Shown here: piece after piece, positions 1-9,029 of the stretch
How positions within the stretch are numbered: position 1 is the first letter of the stretch
How the letters are laid out: every line of letters begins with the position of its first letter
NCBI GenBank assembly: GCA_014376435.1
Contig: JACMRL010000024.1
Location: 1-36,218 of the forward strand
Direction of reading: 5' to 3'
DNA: 36,218 bases
Source: Bdellovibrio sp.
Lineage (GTDB): Bacteria; Bdellovibrionota; Bdellovibrionia; Bdellovibrionales; Bdellovibrionaceae
Translations under genes and position numbers: made by a program
Notes under the pieces: model-generated
What the model saw: the letters and a program-made list of their open reading frames with translations, nothing else
Database searches by the model: none
What the model was told of the DNA's origin: nothing

Positions 1-1
1 A

Positions 2-3000
2 GCAAAATTAACCTCAGGATTAAATTCGGGAAGAATTTTCGTTGGTAACTCATCAAACGTTGCGGAAGCATTTGTGCTTTCTGGTGATGCGACGATTTCA
101 AATACGGGAATACTATTAATCAATAACGGCGCGGTTAATAATGCTAAAATTTCTGACGTAGCATTTAGTAAAATTTCAGGTAAGCCTACAACGCTAGCCG
201 GATATACGATTACGATGATATCGTCGGATATAACAACAGCGTTAGGTTACACGCCGGGTTCTGGCGGAGGCACGGTTGGTTCGGTGACTTCGGCAGCTAC
301 TTCAGGAAATCCAATCACGGTCAGTACCTCGAGTACTTCTCCATCGATTGATATTACACGCGCAACGGCTTCAGTAAATGGATATTTAGCCTCTTCAGAT
401 TTTTCTACGTTCATCAATAAATTAAATGCAAATCAAGCGGCCGTTGAAACAGCCTTAGGTTATGTGCCCGTAGCTTCGGGATTAACCTCAGGTTTCATTT
501 ATGTGGGCAATGGATCTAACTTAGCAGACGGTGTTCAGCTTTCAGGTGATGCTTCACTTTCAAATACCGGAATCTTATCTTTATCAAACACGGGTGTTGG
601 TGCCGGCACCTTCTCGAAATTAACGGTTGATTTAAAAGGTCGCGTAACAGCATCTGGCGTTTTAAACTCTAACGATATTACGACTGCATTAGGTTATACT
701 CCAGGATCTGGTGGAGGAACCGTTGGCTCCGTCACCTCAGCAGCTACTTCGGGAAATCCAATAACGGTAAGTACTTCGAGCACTTCGCCTTCGATCGATA
801 TTTCACGCGCGACGGCTTCAGTAAATGGATATTTAGCCTCTTCGGATTTCACTACATTTACAAACAAATTAGCTTCAGGTTTGTTATCAACAAAAATATT
901 TGTGGGTAACTCTTCAAACGTTGCCGAAGCAATGGTTCTTTCTGGCGACGCCACGATTTCAAACACCGGTCTATTATTAATTAATAACGGTGCAATCAAT
1001 AACGCTAAAATTTCTGATGTCGCATTTAGTAAAATTTCAGGTAAGCCTACAACGCTGGCTGGTTACGGGATTACAATGATATCGTCTGATGTAACGACAG
1101 CGTTAGGTTACACACCAGGATCTGGCGGAGGCACGGTTGCCTCAGTTACTTCGGCAGCGACTTCGGGAAATCCAATCACGGTCAGTACTTCGAGTACTTC
1201 TCCATCGATTGATATTACACGCGCAACGGCTTCAGTAAATGGATATTTAGCATCGAGTGATTTTACAGCTTTTTCAAACAAATTAACATCAGGCTTATTA
1301 TCAACAAAAATATTTGTGGGTAATTCATCAAACGTTGCTGAAGCGATGATTCTTTCTGGTGATGCAACGATTTCAAATACAGGAATATTATCTTTATCGA
1401 ATACGGGAATTGGTGCCGGTACCTACACAAAAGTAACGGTGGATGTAAAGGGTCGAGTAACAGCATCAGCAGCTTTAATCTCAAGTGATATTACGACCGC
1501 GCTAGGTTATACGCCAGGATCTGGCGGAGGAACGGTTAGTTCTGTTACTTCAGCGGCGACATCGGGAAATCCGATTACAGTGAGTGCATCAAGTACCTCA
1601 CCGTCGATCGATATTTCGCGCGCGACGGTATCAGTAAATGGATATTTAGCTTCGAGTGATTTTACAGCTTTCAGTAATAAATTAACTTCAACACTGAATT
1701 CAGCTTTAATTTTTGTCGGTAACGGTTCTAACGTAGCTACAGGCGTTTCGTTATCAGGCGATGCGACGATTAATAATTTTGGCGTGTTAACATTAGCGAA
1801 CACAGTTTCTGCCAGTACGAGTTCAAAAGTAACTTTTGATTCGAAAGGTCGGATCACGGCATCGGCCGCGCTTATCTCGTCAGACATTACGACAGCGCTA
1901 GGTTATACTCCAGGATCTGGCGGGGGAACAGTTAGTTCTGTGACTTCGGCGGCAACTTCGGGAAATCCGATTACAGTGAGTGCATCAAGTACATCACCAT
2001 CGATTGATATTTCACGTGCGACGGCTTTAGTAAACGGATATTTAGCTTCTTCAGATTTTTCTACGTTTAACAATAAATTAGGAACTAACCTATTATCGAC
2101 AAGAATTTTTGTTGGTAACTCGTCGAATTTTGCCGAAGCATTTGTGCTTTCAGGTGATGCGACGATTTCGAATACAGGTATATTATCTTTATCGAATACG
2201 GGAATCGGTGCCGGTACTTACACAAAAGTAACGGTGGATGTAAAAGGTCGCGTAACAGGATCAGTGGCTTTAATTTCAAGTGATATTACGACAGCGCTAG
2301 GTTATACTCCAGGATCTGGCGGGGGAACAGTTAGTTCGGTTACTTCAGCGGCGACTTCTGGAAATCCAATTACAGTGAGTGCATCTAGTACTTCGCCGTC
2401 GATTGATATTTCGCGCGCAACGGCTTTTGTAAACGGATATTTAGCGTCTTCAGATTTTTCGATTTTCGCAGCTAAAGGTTCTGGCTCAGTAACTGGTGCA
2501 ACAGCTGCGGTAACAGCGGGAAATCCGATCACAGTTAGTACCTCAATTACATCACCATCGATTGACATAACTCGTGCGACGGCTTCGGTAAATGGATATT
2601 TAGCATCTTCAGACTTTTCAATCTTCTTAGCAAAAGGTTCTGGCTCAGTAACTGGAGCAACGGCTGCGGCGACTTCGGGAAATCCGATTACAGTGAGCGC
2701 TTCGAGTACATCACCATCGATTGACATAACTCGTGCGACGGCTTCGGCAAATGGATACTTAGCATCTTCAGACTTTTCAATTTTCTTAGCAAAAGGCTCG
2801 GGTTCAGTAACGGGCGCCACAGCTGCAGTGACTGCAGGGAATCCAATCACGGTCAGTGCATCAAGTGCGTCACCATCGATTGATATAACTCGCGCGACGG
2901 CTTTGGTAAATGGATACTTAGCTTCGAGTGATTTTACAGCTTTCAGTAATAAATTAACTTCAACACTGAATTCAGCTTTAATTTTTGTCGGTAACGGTTC

Positions 3001-4798
3001 GAACGTAGCTACAGGCGTTTCGTTATCAGGCGATGCAACGATCAATAATTTAGGTGTGTTAACGTTAGCGAATACAGTTTCTGCTAGTACAAGTTCAAAA
3101 GTGACGTTCGATTCGAAGGGTCGGATCACGGCATCGGCCGCGCTTATCTCGTCAGACATTACGACAGCGTTAGGTTATACGCCGGGAGCTAGCGGAGGAA
3201 CGGTTAGTTCGGTTACTTCGGCGGCTACTTCTGGAAATCCGATCACGGTCAGTGCGTCGAGTACATCACCATCGATTGATATTTCAAAAGCAACTGCTAC
3301 AGTAAACGGTTACTTAGCCTCTTCAGATTTTACGACATTCAACGGCAAGCAAGCAGGCTCGGCAGAGTTAACGGGTTTAGCAGCCTTAGCATCAAACGGT
3401 TTCGTTCGCAGAACGGCCGCGGGAACTTACACTTCGATTGCTTCAATGGATTTAACAACATCTGTTACAGGAACTTTACCGGTTGCTAACGGTGGAATCG
3501 GGGCAACAACGGCTGGTAATAATTTAATTTTTGCGGGACCCACAACGGGTGGTCCACTTGCGCCAAGTTTTAGATCATTAGCCTCGTCTGATATTCCAAA
3601 TTTAAGCTCGATTTACTTACCATTAACCGGTGGCGCGTTAACGGGCACCCTGGACGTTCAGTCAACAAATACCGCGACGTCCGGAAATATTTTTGGCGCA
3701 AAAATTACGCCGACGTATAATCAAGCATCTGGAACAGCTGCAAATACAGATTTATTAATTAATAGGACTCAAACACTGGTTGGTTCGGGCCAGCAAAATT
3801 TAATTGATGCCCAAGTGGCCGGCGTCAGCAAGTTTCGAGTTGATAATACAGGAAAAGTTTACGGAGATGGATCGGGATTAACGGGAGTGGGCGGTGGACT
3901 TTCAGGATTAACCGCCGGCCGAGTTCCGTTATCAGCTTCGGCAACAACGATTGCGGATTCAGCTAATTTTACTTTCAATTCAACAACTGGCGCTATGGCT
4001 ATCAATGGAACAGCGCCCGCGATTGCTATCACAGGAAGCGCGACACTTTCATCAACGGCTACGTTAACTCTTTCAGGAACGACTGCAGTTTCGTTATCGG
4101 GTAATACTTCGGTCAGCGGAGCAAATACTTTTGCCACAGGTACAGGCGCCGTTAGCTTAAATGGCACAGCGACAATCGCCGCCGGGAAAAACTTAGTGAT
4201 GGCCTCTGGAGCAGGAATTAAGACACAGACATTTACAGGTACGACGACCACTGCAGATTCAGTGGTCGGAAACTCATTAACAACAGGAACTTTAATCAGT
4301 GCAACAACATCGAATGCATCCGTGAATTCAACAAATGGTTTGTTGTACGTAGCTAATACAGGCGCCAGTACTACGGGAACTGTCGCGCGAATTCAGGCTA
4401 GCTTAACCGCGGGGTCGGGCCTTACCGTTTTAGCTACCGGTAACGTTGGTATCGGAACGACTGCGCCGAACGCAAAATTATCAATTCAGGGTGCGGCAAC
4501 GTCCCGTACAAATATTATTACCTCTGGTGCGGTTGTCGATTTATCTTTGTCGAACAATCATTTGCTTAAGGCACCAGGTACAAGCAGTATTACATTACAA
4601 AATCCAGTTGATGGTGGAGTTTACACTTTGATTATTGCCGATGTAACGCCAACTATTTACACTTTTTCAGGATGTACAAATAGTTATTATAGCCCGACAA
4701 ATACAACGACCGTCGATCGCACGACTTTCACAATTCTATCTGTTGTCGACGGCGTTGATACGAACTGTTTTATAACATGGATTACAGGATTTAATTAA
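2..4798 (+). CDS. Giant repeat fibre/adhesin, phage-tail-fibre-like (5' partial)
   Basis: The reading frame is open to the left edge, so the gene starts outside the window. The GTG at 74 is only a valine inside a repeat (VLSGDATIS) that recurs downstream. The visible part has 1598 residues. Residues about 1-1110 are tandem modules built from recurring blocks: ALGYTPGSGGGTV, SAATSGNPITVS, SPSIDITRATA, VNGYLASSDF, KIFVGNSSNVAEA and LSGDATISNTG. They are followed by tail-fibre-type motifs: LPVANGGIG near residue 1159, LPLTGGALTG near 1206 and GNVGIGTTAP near 1480. A beta-rich C-terminal domain of about 105 residues with two cysteines ends the protein. No S74-type autocleaving chaperone motif was seen. 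The composition is Ser/Thr/Ala/Gly-rich with almost no Cys, typical of a trimeric beta-fibre. It resembles the mosaic adhesive trimer (MAT) fibres known from Bdellovibrio, so a role in binding prey or surfaces is inferred. The downstream gene starts one base after this stop. Confidence 0.8.
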   Translation, partial: AKLTSGLNSGRIFVGNSSNVAEAFVLSGDATISNTGILLINNGAVNNAKISDVAFSKISGKPTTLAGYTITMISSDITTALGYTPGSGGGTVGSVTSAATSGNPITVSTSSTSPSIDITRATASVNGYLASSDFSTFINKLNANQAAVETALGYVPVASGLTSGFIYVGNGSNLADGVQLSGDASLSNTGILSLSNTGVGAGTFSKLTVDLKGRVTASGVLNSNDITTALGYTPGSGGGTVGSVTSAATSGNPITVSTSSTSPSIDISRATASVNGYLASSDFTTFTNKLASGLLSTKIFVGNSSNVAEAMVLSGDATISNTGLLLINNGAINNAKISDVAFSKISGKPTTLAGYGITMISSDVTTALGYTPGSGGGTVASVTSAATSGNPITVSTSSTSPSIDITRATASVNGYLASSDFTAFSNKLTSGLLSTKIFVGNSSNVAEAMILSGDATISNTGILSLSNTGIGAGTYTKVTVDVKGRVTASAALISSDITTALGYTPGSGGGTVSSVTSAATSGNPITVSASSTSPSIDISRATVSVNGYLASSDFTAFSNKLTSTLNSALIFVGNGSNVATGVSLSGDATINNFGVLTLANTVSASTSSKVTFDSKGRITASAALISSDITTALGYTPGSGGGTVSSVTSAATSGNPITVSASSTSPSIDISRATALVNGYLASSDFSTFNNKLGTNLLSTRIFVGNSSNFAEAFVLSGDATISNTGILSLSNTGIGAGTYTKVTVDVKGRVTGSVALISSDITTALGYTPGSGGGTVSSVTSAATSGNPITVSASSTSPSIDISRATAFVNGYLASSDFSIFAAKGSGSVTGATAAVTAGNPITVSTSITSPSIDITRATASVNGYLASSDFSIFLAKGSGSVTGATAAATSGNPITVSASSTSPSIDITRATASANGYLASSDFSIFLAKGSGSVTGATAAVTAGNPITVSASSASPSIDITRATALVNGYLASSDFTAFSNKLTSTLNSALIFVGNGSNVATGVSLSGDATINNLGVLTLANTVSASTSSKVTFDSKGRITASAALISSDITTALGYTPGASGGTVSSVTSAATSGNPITVSASSTSPSIDISKATATVNGYLASSDFTTFNGKQAGSAELTGLAALASNGFVRRTAAGTYTSIASMDLTTSVTGTLPVANGGIGATTAGNNLIFAGPTTGGPLAPSFRSLASSDIPNLSSIYLPLTGGALTGTLDVQSTNTATSGNIFGAKITPTYNQASGTAANTDLLINRTQTLVGSGQQNLIDAQVAGVSKFRVDNTGKVYGDGSGLTGVGGGLSGLTAGRVPLSASATTIADSANFTFNSTTGAMAINGTAPAIAITGSATLSSTATLTLSGTTAVSLSGNTSVSGANTFATGTGAVSLNGTATIAAGKNLVMASGAGIKTQTFTGTTTTADSVVGNSLTTGTLISATTSNASVNSTNGLLYVANTGASTTGTVARIQASLTAGSGLTVLATGNVGIGTTAPNAKLSIQGAATSRTNIITSGAVVDLSLSNNHLLKAPGTSSITLQNPVDGGVYTLIIADVTPTIYTFSGCTNSYYSPTNTTTVDRTTFTILSVVDGVDTNCFITWITGFN
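200..3350 (+). repeat. Long tandem coding modules of the fibre shaft
   Basis: The block ALGYTPGSGGGTV (or ALGYTPGASGGTV) begins near 239, 686, 1100, 1499, 1895, 2293 and 3167. The spacing is therefore about 396-447 bases, with one gap of about 874 that holds the shorter repeats. Neighbouring units are close at nucleotide level and differ mainly at third positions, which points to duplication plus continuing sequence exchange. Linker blocks between the constant parts are shuffled, e.g. KIFVGNSSNVAEA against LIFVGNGSNVATG. Confidence 0.85.
2477..2941 (+). repeat. Short 159-base (53-residue) coding repeats, about three units
   Basis: Units starting at 2477, 2636 and 2795 each begin GSGSVTGATAA and run through GNPITVS, SPSIDITRATA and NGYLASSDFS. 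The period is exactly 159 bases twice. They look like the second half of the long module after loss of the VGN/LSGDAT part, so this stretch is a collapsed, locally amplified version of the shaft repeat. Confidence 0.85.
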
Positions 4799-4799
4799 C

Positions 4800-7700
4800 A
4801 TGAATCGCGCTTTCGACTTCGCAAAAAAAAGTTTATTCATTTTATTTGTGCCGATTTTTGTGTATGCGCAGACACCGTTTTCTGCTCCTTTTAGTTTTTT
4901 TGGTTCTAAACCCGCGCCGACTCGTCTGGGAGTAAGTATTCCGCAATACTCGGGAACTTGTTTCAATGCGGATGTAAATTCGTCTGCTTTTGATAGCGTG
5001 AGTAATAAAATTATAGTGGGTGGAAACTTTACTCAAGCAGGAACATGTTTGGGAAGCGGAATTCCGATAGATTCAACAAGTGCAAAGGCAGTCAGCGGGT
5101 TTGGTCCATCGCAAGCGATTACGGGAGAAGTCAATGCAAGTATTACCGATGGCGCTGGCGGATTTTACATCGCGGGGCGCTTTACATCGATTGGTGGCGT
5201 TGCGCGTAGTAGCCTTGCGCATATCACGTCGGCAGGTATTTTAGATCCAACTTTCCTGCCTGAAATTCCTTTTAATAACAGCATCAAAACATTACTTTTA
5301 AATGGTACAACCTTATACGTTGGCGGTGACTTCACTCAACAATCACCAAATCACGGAGCAAGTTTAAATACAACCACGGGTAATGTGACTGGGGTGAATT
5401 CTTACGTGAATGGAACTTTTAACGGAACTGTAAACGCCTCGGTTTCAGATGGTTCTGGCGGTTGGTATGTGGGCGGTAATTTCTCTTCCTATCAATTTCA
5501 GACAATTACGAACTTGGCGCATATTAATGCCGACGGAAGTTTAGATTCAAATTTTAGGCCTGAACCCAATTTGGAAGTTTATGCACTTTACTTGGATGGA
5601 AATACACTTTACGTCGGGGGCGCTTTTAACTTTTTATCAGGAGTAAGCCGACAGGGTTCAGGCTCTGTCAGCACTGTGACAGGTATTGCCACTGGTTTTG
5701 ATCCACAAACGGCAAATATCGTGAATACAATTACAAAATCGGGATCAAACATAATCATGGGCGGTAATTTCAGTGTTACATCCGAAAGCTCCGCCGCGGG
5801 CGGCGGAGCCGTTGATAGTATTACGGGTAACATACTTCCAAATTTTCCAGAAGTATCGGGCGTTGTGTACTCCACGATTACAGATGGTTCTGGCGGTTGG
5901 TACATTGGCGGAACTTTCGCAAGCGTGGGCGGCCAAACCAGAAATAATATCGCACAAATTGATTCAGCAGGAAATTTAACATCATGGAATCCGAATGCTT
6001 CAGCAACTGTTCGCAGTTTGTTTTTATCAAGCGGGATCGTTTACGCCGGTGGCGATTTTACAACAATCGGTGGTCAGTCGCGGAATTATATTGCCGCAAT
6101 TGATTCGGGAACAGGAAATGCAACAACTTGGGATCCCAGCGCAGGCGGGAATGTAAATACAATTTTTGTAAATGGCACAACTTTATATGCTGGCGGAAAC
6201 TTCACCGCGATTGGTGGTCAATCTCGAAATTATGTTGCTGCAGTTGATACGGGAACGGGTAGTGCAACGGCGTGGGATCCTAGTGCTGATAATGTTGTAA
6301 ATACAATTTTTGTCAGTGGTACAACTTTGTATGTGGGCGGAAATTTCCAGTTAATTGGTGGTCAATCACGGAACTTTATTGCCGCAATTAATACTGGAAC
6401 AGGTAACGCGACAACCTGGGATCCAAATGCAGATACTTACGTTTTTTCACTAATTGTGGTTGGTACGACAGTCTACGTAGGTGGTACATTTTCTTCAATC
6501 GGCGGTCAATCCAGATATGGCATAGCTGCAATCAGTACGGCTACAGGTTTAGCTTCAGCTTGGGCCCCCACGAATAATACTGGAAATTATGTATACGCTA
6601 TGGCTCTTAGTGGAACTACACTTTATGTTTGTGGTTCTTTTTCAAATATGGGTGGTCAACCAAGAGTTAACGCTGCTGCCGTTAGTACGACGACAGGCCT
6701 AGCTTTGGGCTGGAATCCATATGCAGTTGGCCCTGTATATGGCTTAGCATTAAGTGGAACCAGCGTTTACATCGGGGCACAGTTGGGTGGTAAAAATATT
6801 TTAAATCTTGGCGCTTTCTACCCCAGTAATGGTATCGCAACAAACTGGTCACCAACGGCTGATGCGTTGGTAAATTCAGTACTACTAAGTGGTACAACAT
6901 TATACGTAGGCGGTAATTTCACAACGATTGGCGGCCAATCTCGAAACTACTTAGCGGCTGTCAGCACAATAGCCGGAGATGCAACGGCATGGAATTCAAG
7001 CCCAGATGCGCCGGTAATTAGCCTTGCGCTAAATGGAACGAATCTTTATGTAGGTGGAGCCTTCACAACGATTGGTGGTCAATCACGAAACCATCTTGCG
7101 GCGATCAGCACATCAACTGGTCTTGCAACCACCTGGAACCCAAATCCTGATGGTGCAAATATTTACGCTTTAACTTTTACTGGAACAACTGTGTACGTCG
7201 GCGGCGATTTTACTACGATCGGTGGACAAAGCCGATCAGGCTTAGCGGCGATCAGCACATCAACTGGTCTTGCGACGACATGGAATCCAAATCCAAGTGG
7301 TGGTGCCTATTTTAAAACGATATCTATAAGCGGCACGGATGTTTATGTTGGTGGATTTTTTACCTCGATTGGTAATCAACAAAGATCAGGCTTGGCTGCT
7401 TTGAACGCGACAACTGGCAGTATTACGACATGGAATCCAAACCCAAATACCGAAGTGAAAGCATTTGCGATTAATGGAACGACAATTTACATTGCCGGTA
7501 ACTTTACAAATATCGGCGGTCAGGCGCGAAACTATCTGGCGGCCGTCAGCACCTCCACGGGATTAGCGACGACGTGGAACCCAAGCCCGAATTCATTCGT
7601 GAACGCGCTCGTGTACGCGTCGAGCATTATTTACGCCGGTGGTTCATTTTCAAGTATAGGTGGTCAGACGCGAAACTATCTGGCGGCAGTCAGTACAGCC

Positions 7701-9023
7701 ACGGGATTAGCGACGACGTGGAATCCAAATTCTGACGGAATACCCGAAACACTGGCGATCAGTGGCTCGCTTCTTTATGTAGGCGGCTATATCGCAAGTA
7801 TCGGCGGCCAAGCGCGAAGTAATATTGCTGCGATTAGCACCACCACGGGTCTTGCTTCGGCTTGGAACCCACAGGCCGATCAAAAGGTTTATACAATCTC
7901 AGTCAGCGGAACCACTATCTATGTAGGCGGAGACTTCATAACGATTGGTGGTGCCGCTAGAAATAACTTAGCAGCACTTAGTTCGACGACTGGTTTAGCA
8001 TTGAGTTGGAATCCCGATCCAAATCTAAATTCGCAGGTACGAACTATCACCGCAAATGGAACTTCTATCTTTGTGGGTGGAACTTTTTTTACACTGAAAC
8101 CAAAAATAAGAAATTATATTGCCGCATTGGATGCTGTGACCGGAAGCTTAACCTCTTGGAATCCTAACCTAAGTGGTACTGTAAATAAGGTCGTGATCGA
8201 TGGAAATCTTACTTACGTTGGCGGCGTTTTCAATGCCGTAGGGGCTCAATCTCGCAGTTTTCTGGCAGCTATTGATCTTACAAGCGGTTTGGCTACAAGT
8301 TGGAATCCAAGCCCAGATAGTCCCGTTACCGAAATAGCACTGAATGCAACGACGGTGTATTTTGCAGGTTATTTTGCGAATGTCGGTGGTCAAGCACGCC
8401 GTTTATTTGCTGCAGTCGACAAAACAACTGGAAGTCTTACAAGCTTTAATCCAAATCCGAATGGCACTCCCTTGGCGATAGCCATCAGCGGATCAACCGT
8501 TTACGCGGGCGGCGTTTTTAATTTGATGGGTGGCCAAACGCGAAATCAGTTAGCTGCATTAGACGCAACAACAGGTGCCGCAACCAGCTGGAACCCCAAT
8601 GTCAGTCCTCAAGTTTACACAATTGTATTAGACGGATCGATTATCTATATAGGTGGCGCCATTTATACCGTCGGTTCGACTTCGCGAAACGGCCTGGCTG
8701 CAATTGATTTAACCACGGGTTTAGCGACGAACTGGAATCCATTTCCTGATGGCTACGTCAGTTCACTTGTTTTAGTCGGTAATAAAATATACGCCGGAGG
8801 CTCCTTTACATCCATCGGAGGCCAGTCTCGGAATCGCGTGGCCGAGTTAGATAAGATAACGGGTAATGCGACTTCGTGGAATCCGAATTCAAACAACACC
8901 GTACTAAGTCTGACCTTAGGAACAAACTCAGTTTATGCTTCTGGCACGTTAAGATCCGTAGGAAAATACTTTCGCTCCGGGTTCTGCAGTATCAATCAAG
9001 CGACCGGCTTACCAGACTGGTAA
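4800..9023 (+). CDS. Secreted giant beta-propeller-type repeat protein
   Basis: The 1407-residue protein has a clear N-terminal signal peptide: a basic start, the hydrophobic stretch LFILFVPIFVYA, and probable cleavage before Q24. The rest is about 28 tandem repeats of 45-50 residues. Each has the pattern aliphatic-SGTTLYVGG-(N/D/T)F-TTIGGQSRN-YLAAV-TTGLATTWNPNP. This resembles the delta-60 / DUF5122 beta-propeller class. A degenerate unit lies around 6770 (IGAQLGGKN). No C-terminal autotransporter barrel, sorting signal or transmembrane segment is visible, and the protein ends in INQATGLPDW. The start ATG lies one base behind the stop of the fibre gene and lacks a clear Shine-Dalgarno sequence, so translational coupling is likely. 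The export route beyond the inner membrane is not evident. A surface-associated or matrix role with the fibre is inference. Confidence 0.85.
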   Translation: MNRAFDFAKKSLFILFVPIFVYAQTPFSAPFSFFGSKPAPTRLGVSIPQYSGTCFNADVNSSAFDSVSNKIIVGGNFTQAGTCLGSGIPIDSTSAKAVSGFGPSQAITGEVNASITDGAGGFYIAGRFTSIGGVARSSLAHITSAGILDPTFLPEIPFNNSIKTLLLNGTTLYVGGDFTQQSPNHGASLNTTTGNVTGVNSYVNGTFNGTVNASVSDGSGGWYVGGNFSSYQFQTITNLAHINADGSLDSNFRPEPNLEVYALYLDGNTLYVGGAFNFLSGVSRQGSGSVSTVTGIATGFDPQTANIVNTITKSGSNIIMGGNFSVTSESSAAGGGAVDSITGNILPNFPEVSGVVYSTITDGSGGWYIGGTFASVGGQTRNNIAQIDSAGNLTSWNPNASATVRSLFLSSGIVYAGGDFTTIGGQSRNYIAAIDSGTGNATTWDPSAGGNVNTIFVNGTTLYAGGNFTAIGGQSRNYVAAVDTGTGSATAWDPSADNVVNTIFVSGTTLYVGGNFQLIGGQSRNFIAAINTGTGNATTWDPNADTYVFSLIVVGTTVYVGGTFSSIGGQSRYGIAAISTATGLASAWAPTNNTGNYVYAMALSGTTLYVCGSFSNMGGQPRVNAAAVSTTTGLALGWNPYAVGPVYGLALSGTSVYIGAQLGGKNILNLGAFYPSNGIATNWSPTADALVNSVLLSGTTLYVGGNFTTIGGQSRNYLAAVSTIAGDATAWNSSPDAPVISLALNGTNLYVGGAFTTIGGQSRNHLAAISTSTGLATTWNPNPDGANIYALTFTGTTVYVGGDFTTIGGQSRSGLAAISTSTGLATTWNPNPSGGAYFKTISISGTDVYVGGFFTSIGNQQRSGLAALNATTGSITTWNPNPNTEVKAFAINGTTIYIAGNFTNIGGQARNYLAAVSTSTGLATTWNPSPNSFVNALVYASSIIYAGGSFSSIGGQTRNYLAAVSTATGLATTWNPNSDGIPETLAISGSLLYVGGYIASIGGQARSNIAAISTTTGLASAWNPQADQKVYTISVSGTTIYVGGDFITIGGAARNNLAALSSTTGLALSWNPDPNLNSQVRTITANGTSIFVGGTFFTLKPKIRNYIAALDAVTGSLTSWNPNLSGTVNKVVIDGNLTYVGGVFNAVGAQSRSFLAAIDLTSGLATSWNPSPDSPVTEIALNATTVYFAGYFANVGGQARRLFAAVDKTTGSLTSFNPNPNGTPLAIAISGSTVYAGGVFNLMGGQTRNQLAALDATTGAATSWNPNVSPQVYTIVLDGSIIYIGGAIYTVGSTSRNGLAAIDLTTGLATNWNPFPDGYVSSLVLVGNKIYAGGSFTSIGGQSRNRVAELDKITGNATSWNPNSNNTVLSLTLGTNSVYASGTLRSVGKYFRSGFCSINQATGLPDW
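5000..8990 (+). repeat. About 28 tandem propeller-type coding repeats
   Basis: The core YVGGxFTxIGGQSRN recurs about every 140-150 bases. The units near 6050-6500, 6900-7300 and 7480-7700 are the most uniform. The first six and last three are more diverged, and the unit near 6770 has lost the motif. Internal homogenisation with older edges is the usual picture for expanding tandem repeats. Confidence 0.85.
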
Positions 9024-9029
9024 ACGTAT

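Noticed and set aside
74..76. GTG at 74 as start of the fibre gene
   Set aside because: The frame is open to the left edge, and this valine sits inside a repeat block (FVLSGDATIS) present again downstream, so the true start is outside.
2302..3159. 285-residue reading frame on the minus strand, with similar ones at 694-999, 1507-1887 and 3859-4251
   Set aside because: They are antisense to the fibre repeats, recur with the same period, and have no ribosome binding site. Their openness follows from the repeat codon pattern.
200..3350. Regular repeats considered as a CRISPR array or minisatellite
   Set aside because: The periods (about 400 and 159 bases) are multiples of three within one open frame and the differences are mostly silent, so they are coding modules.
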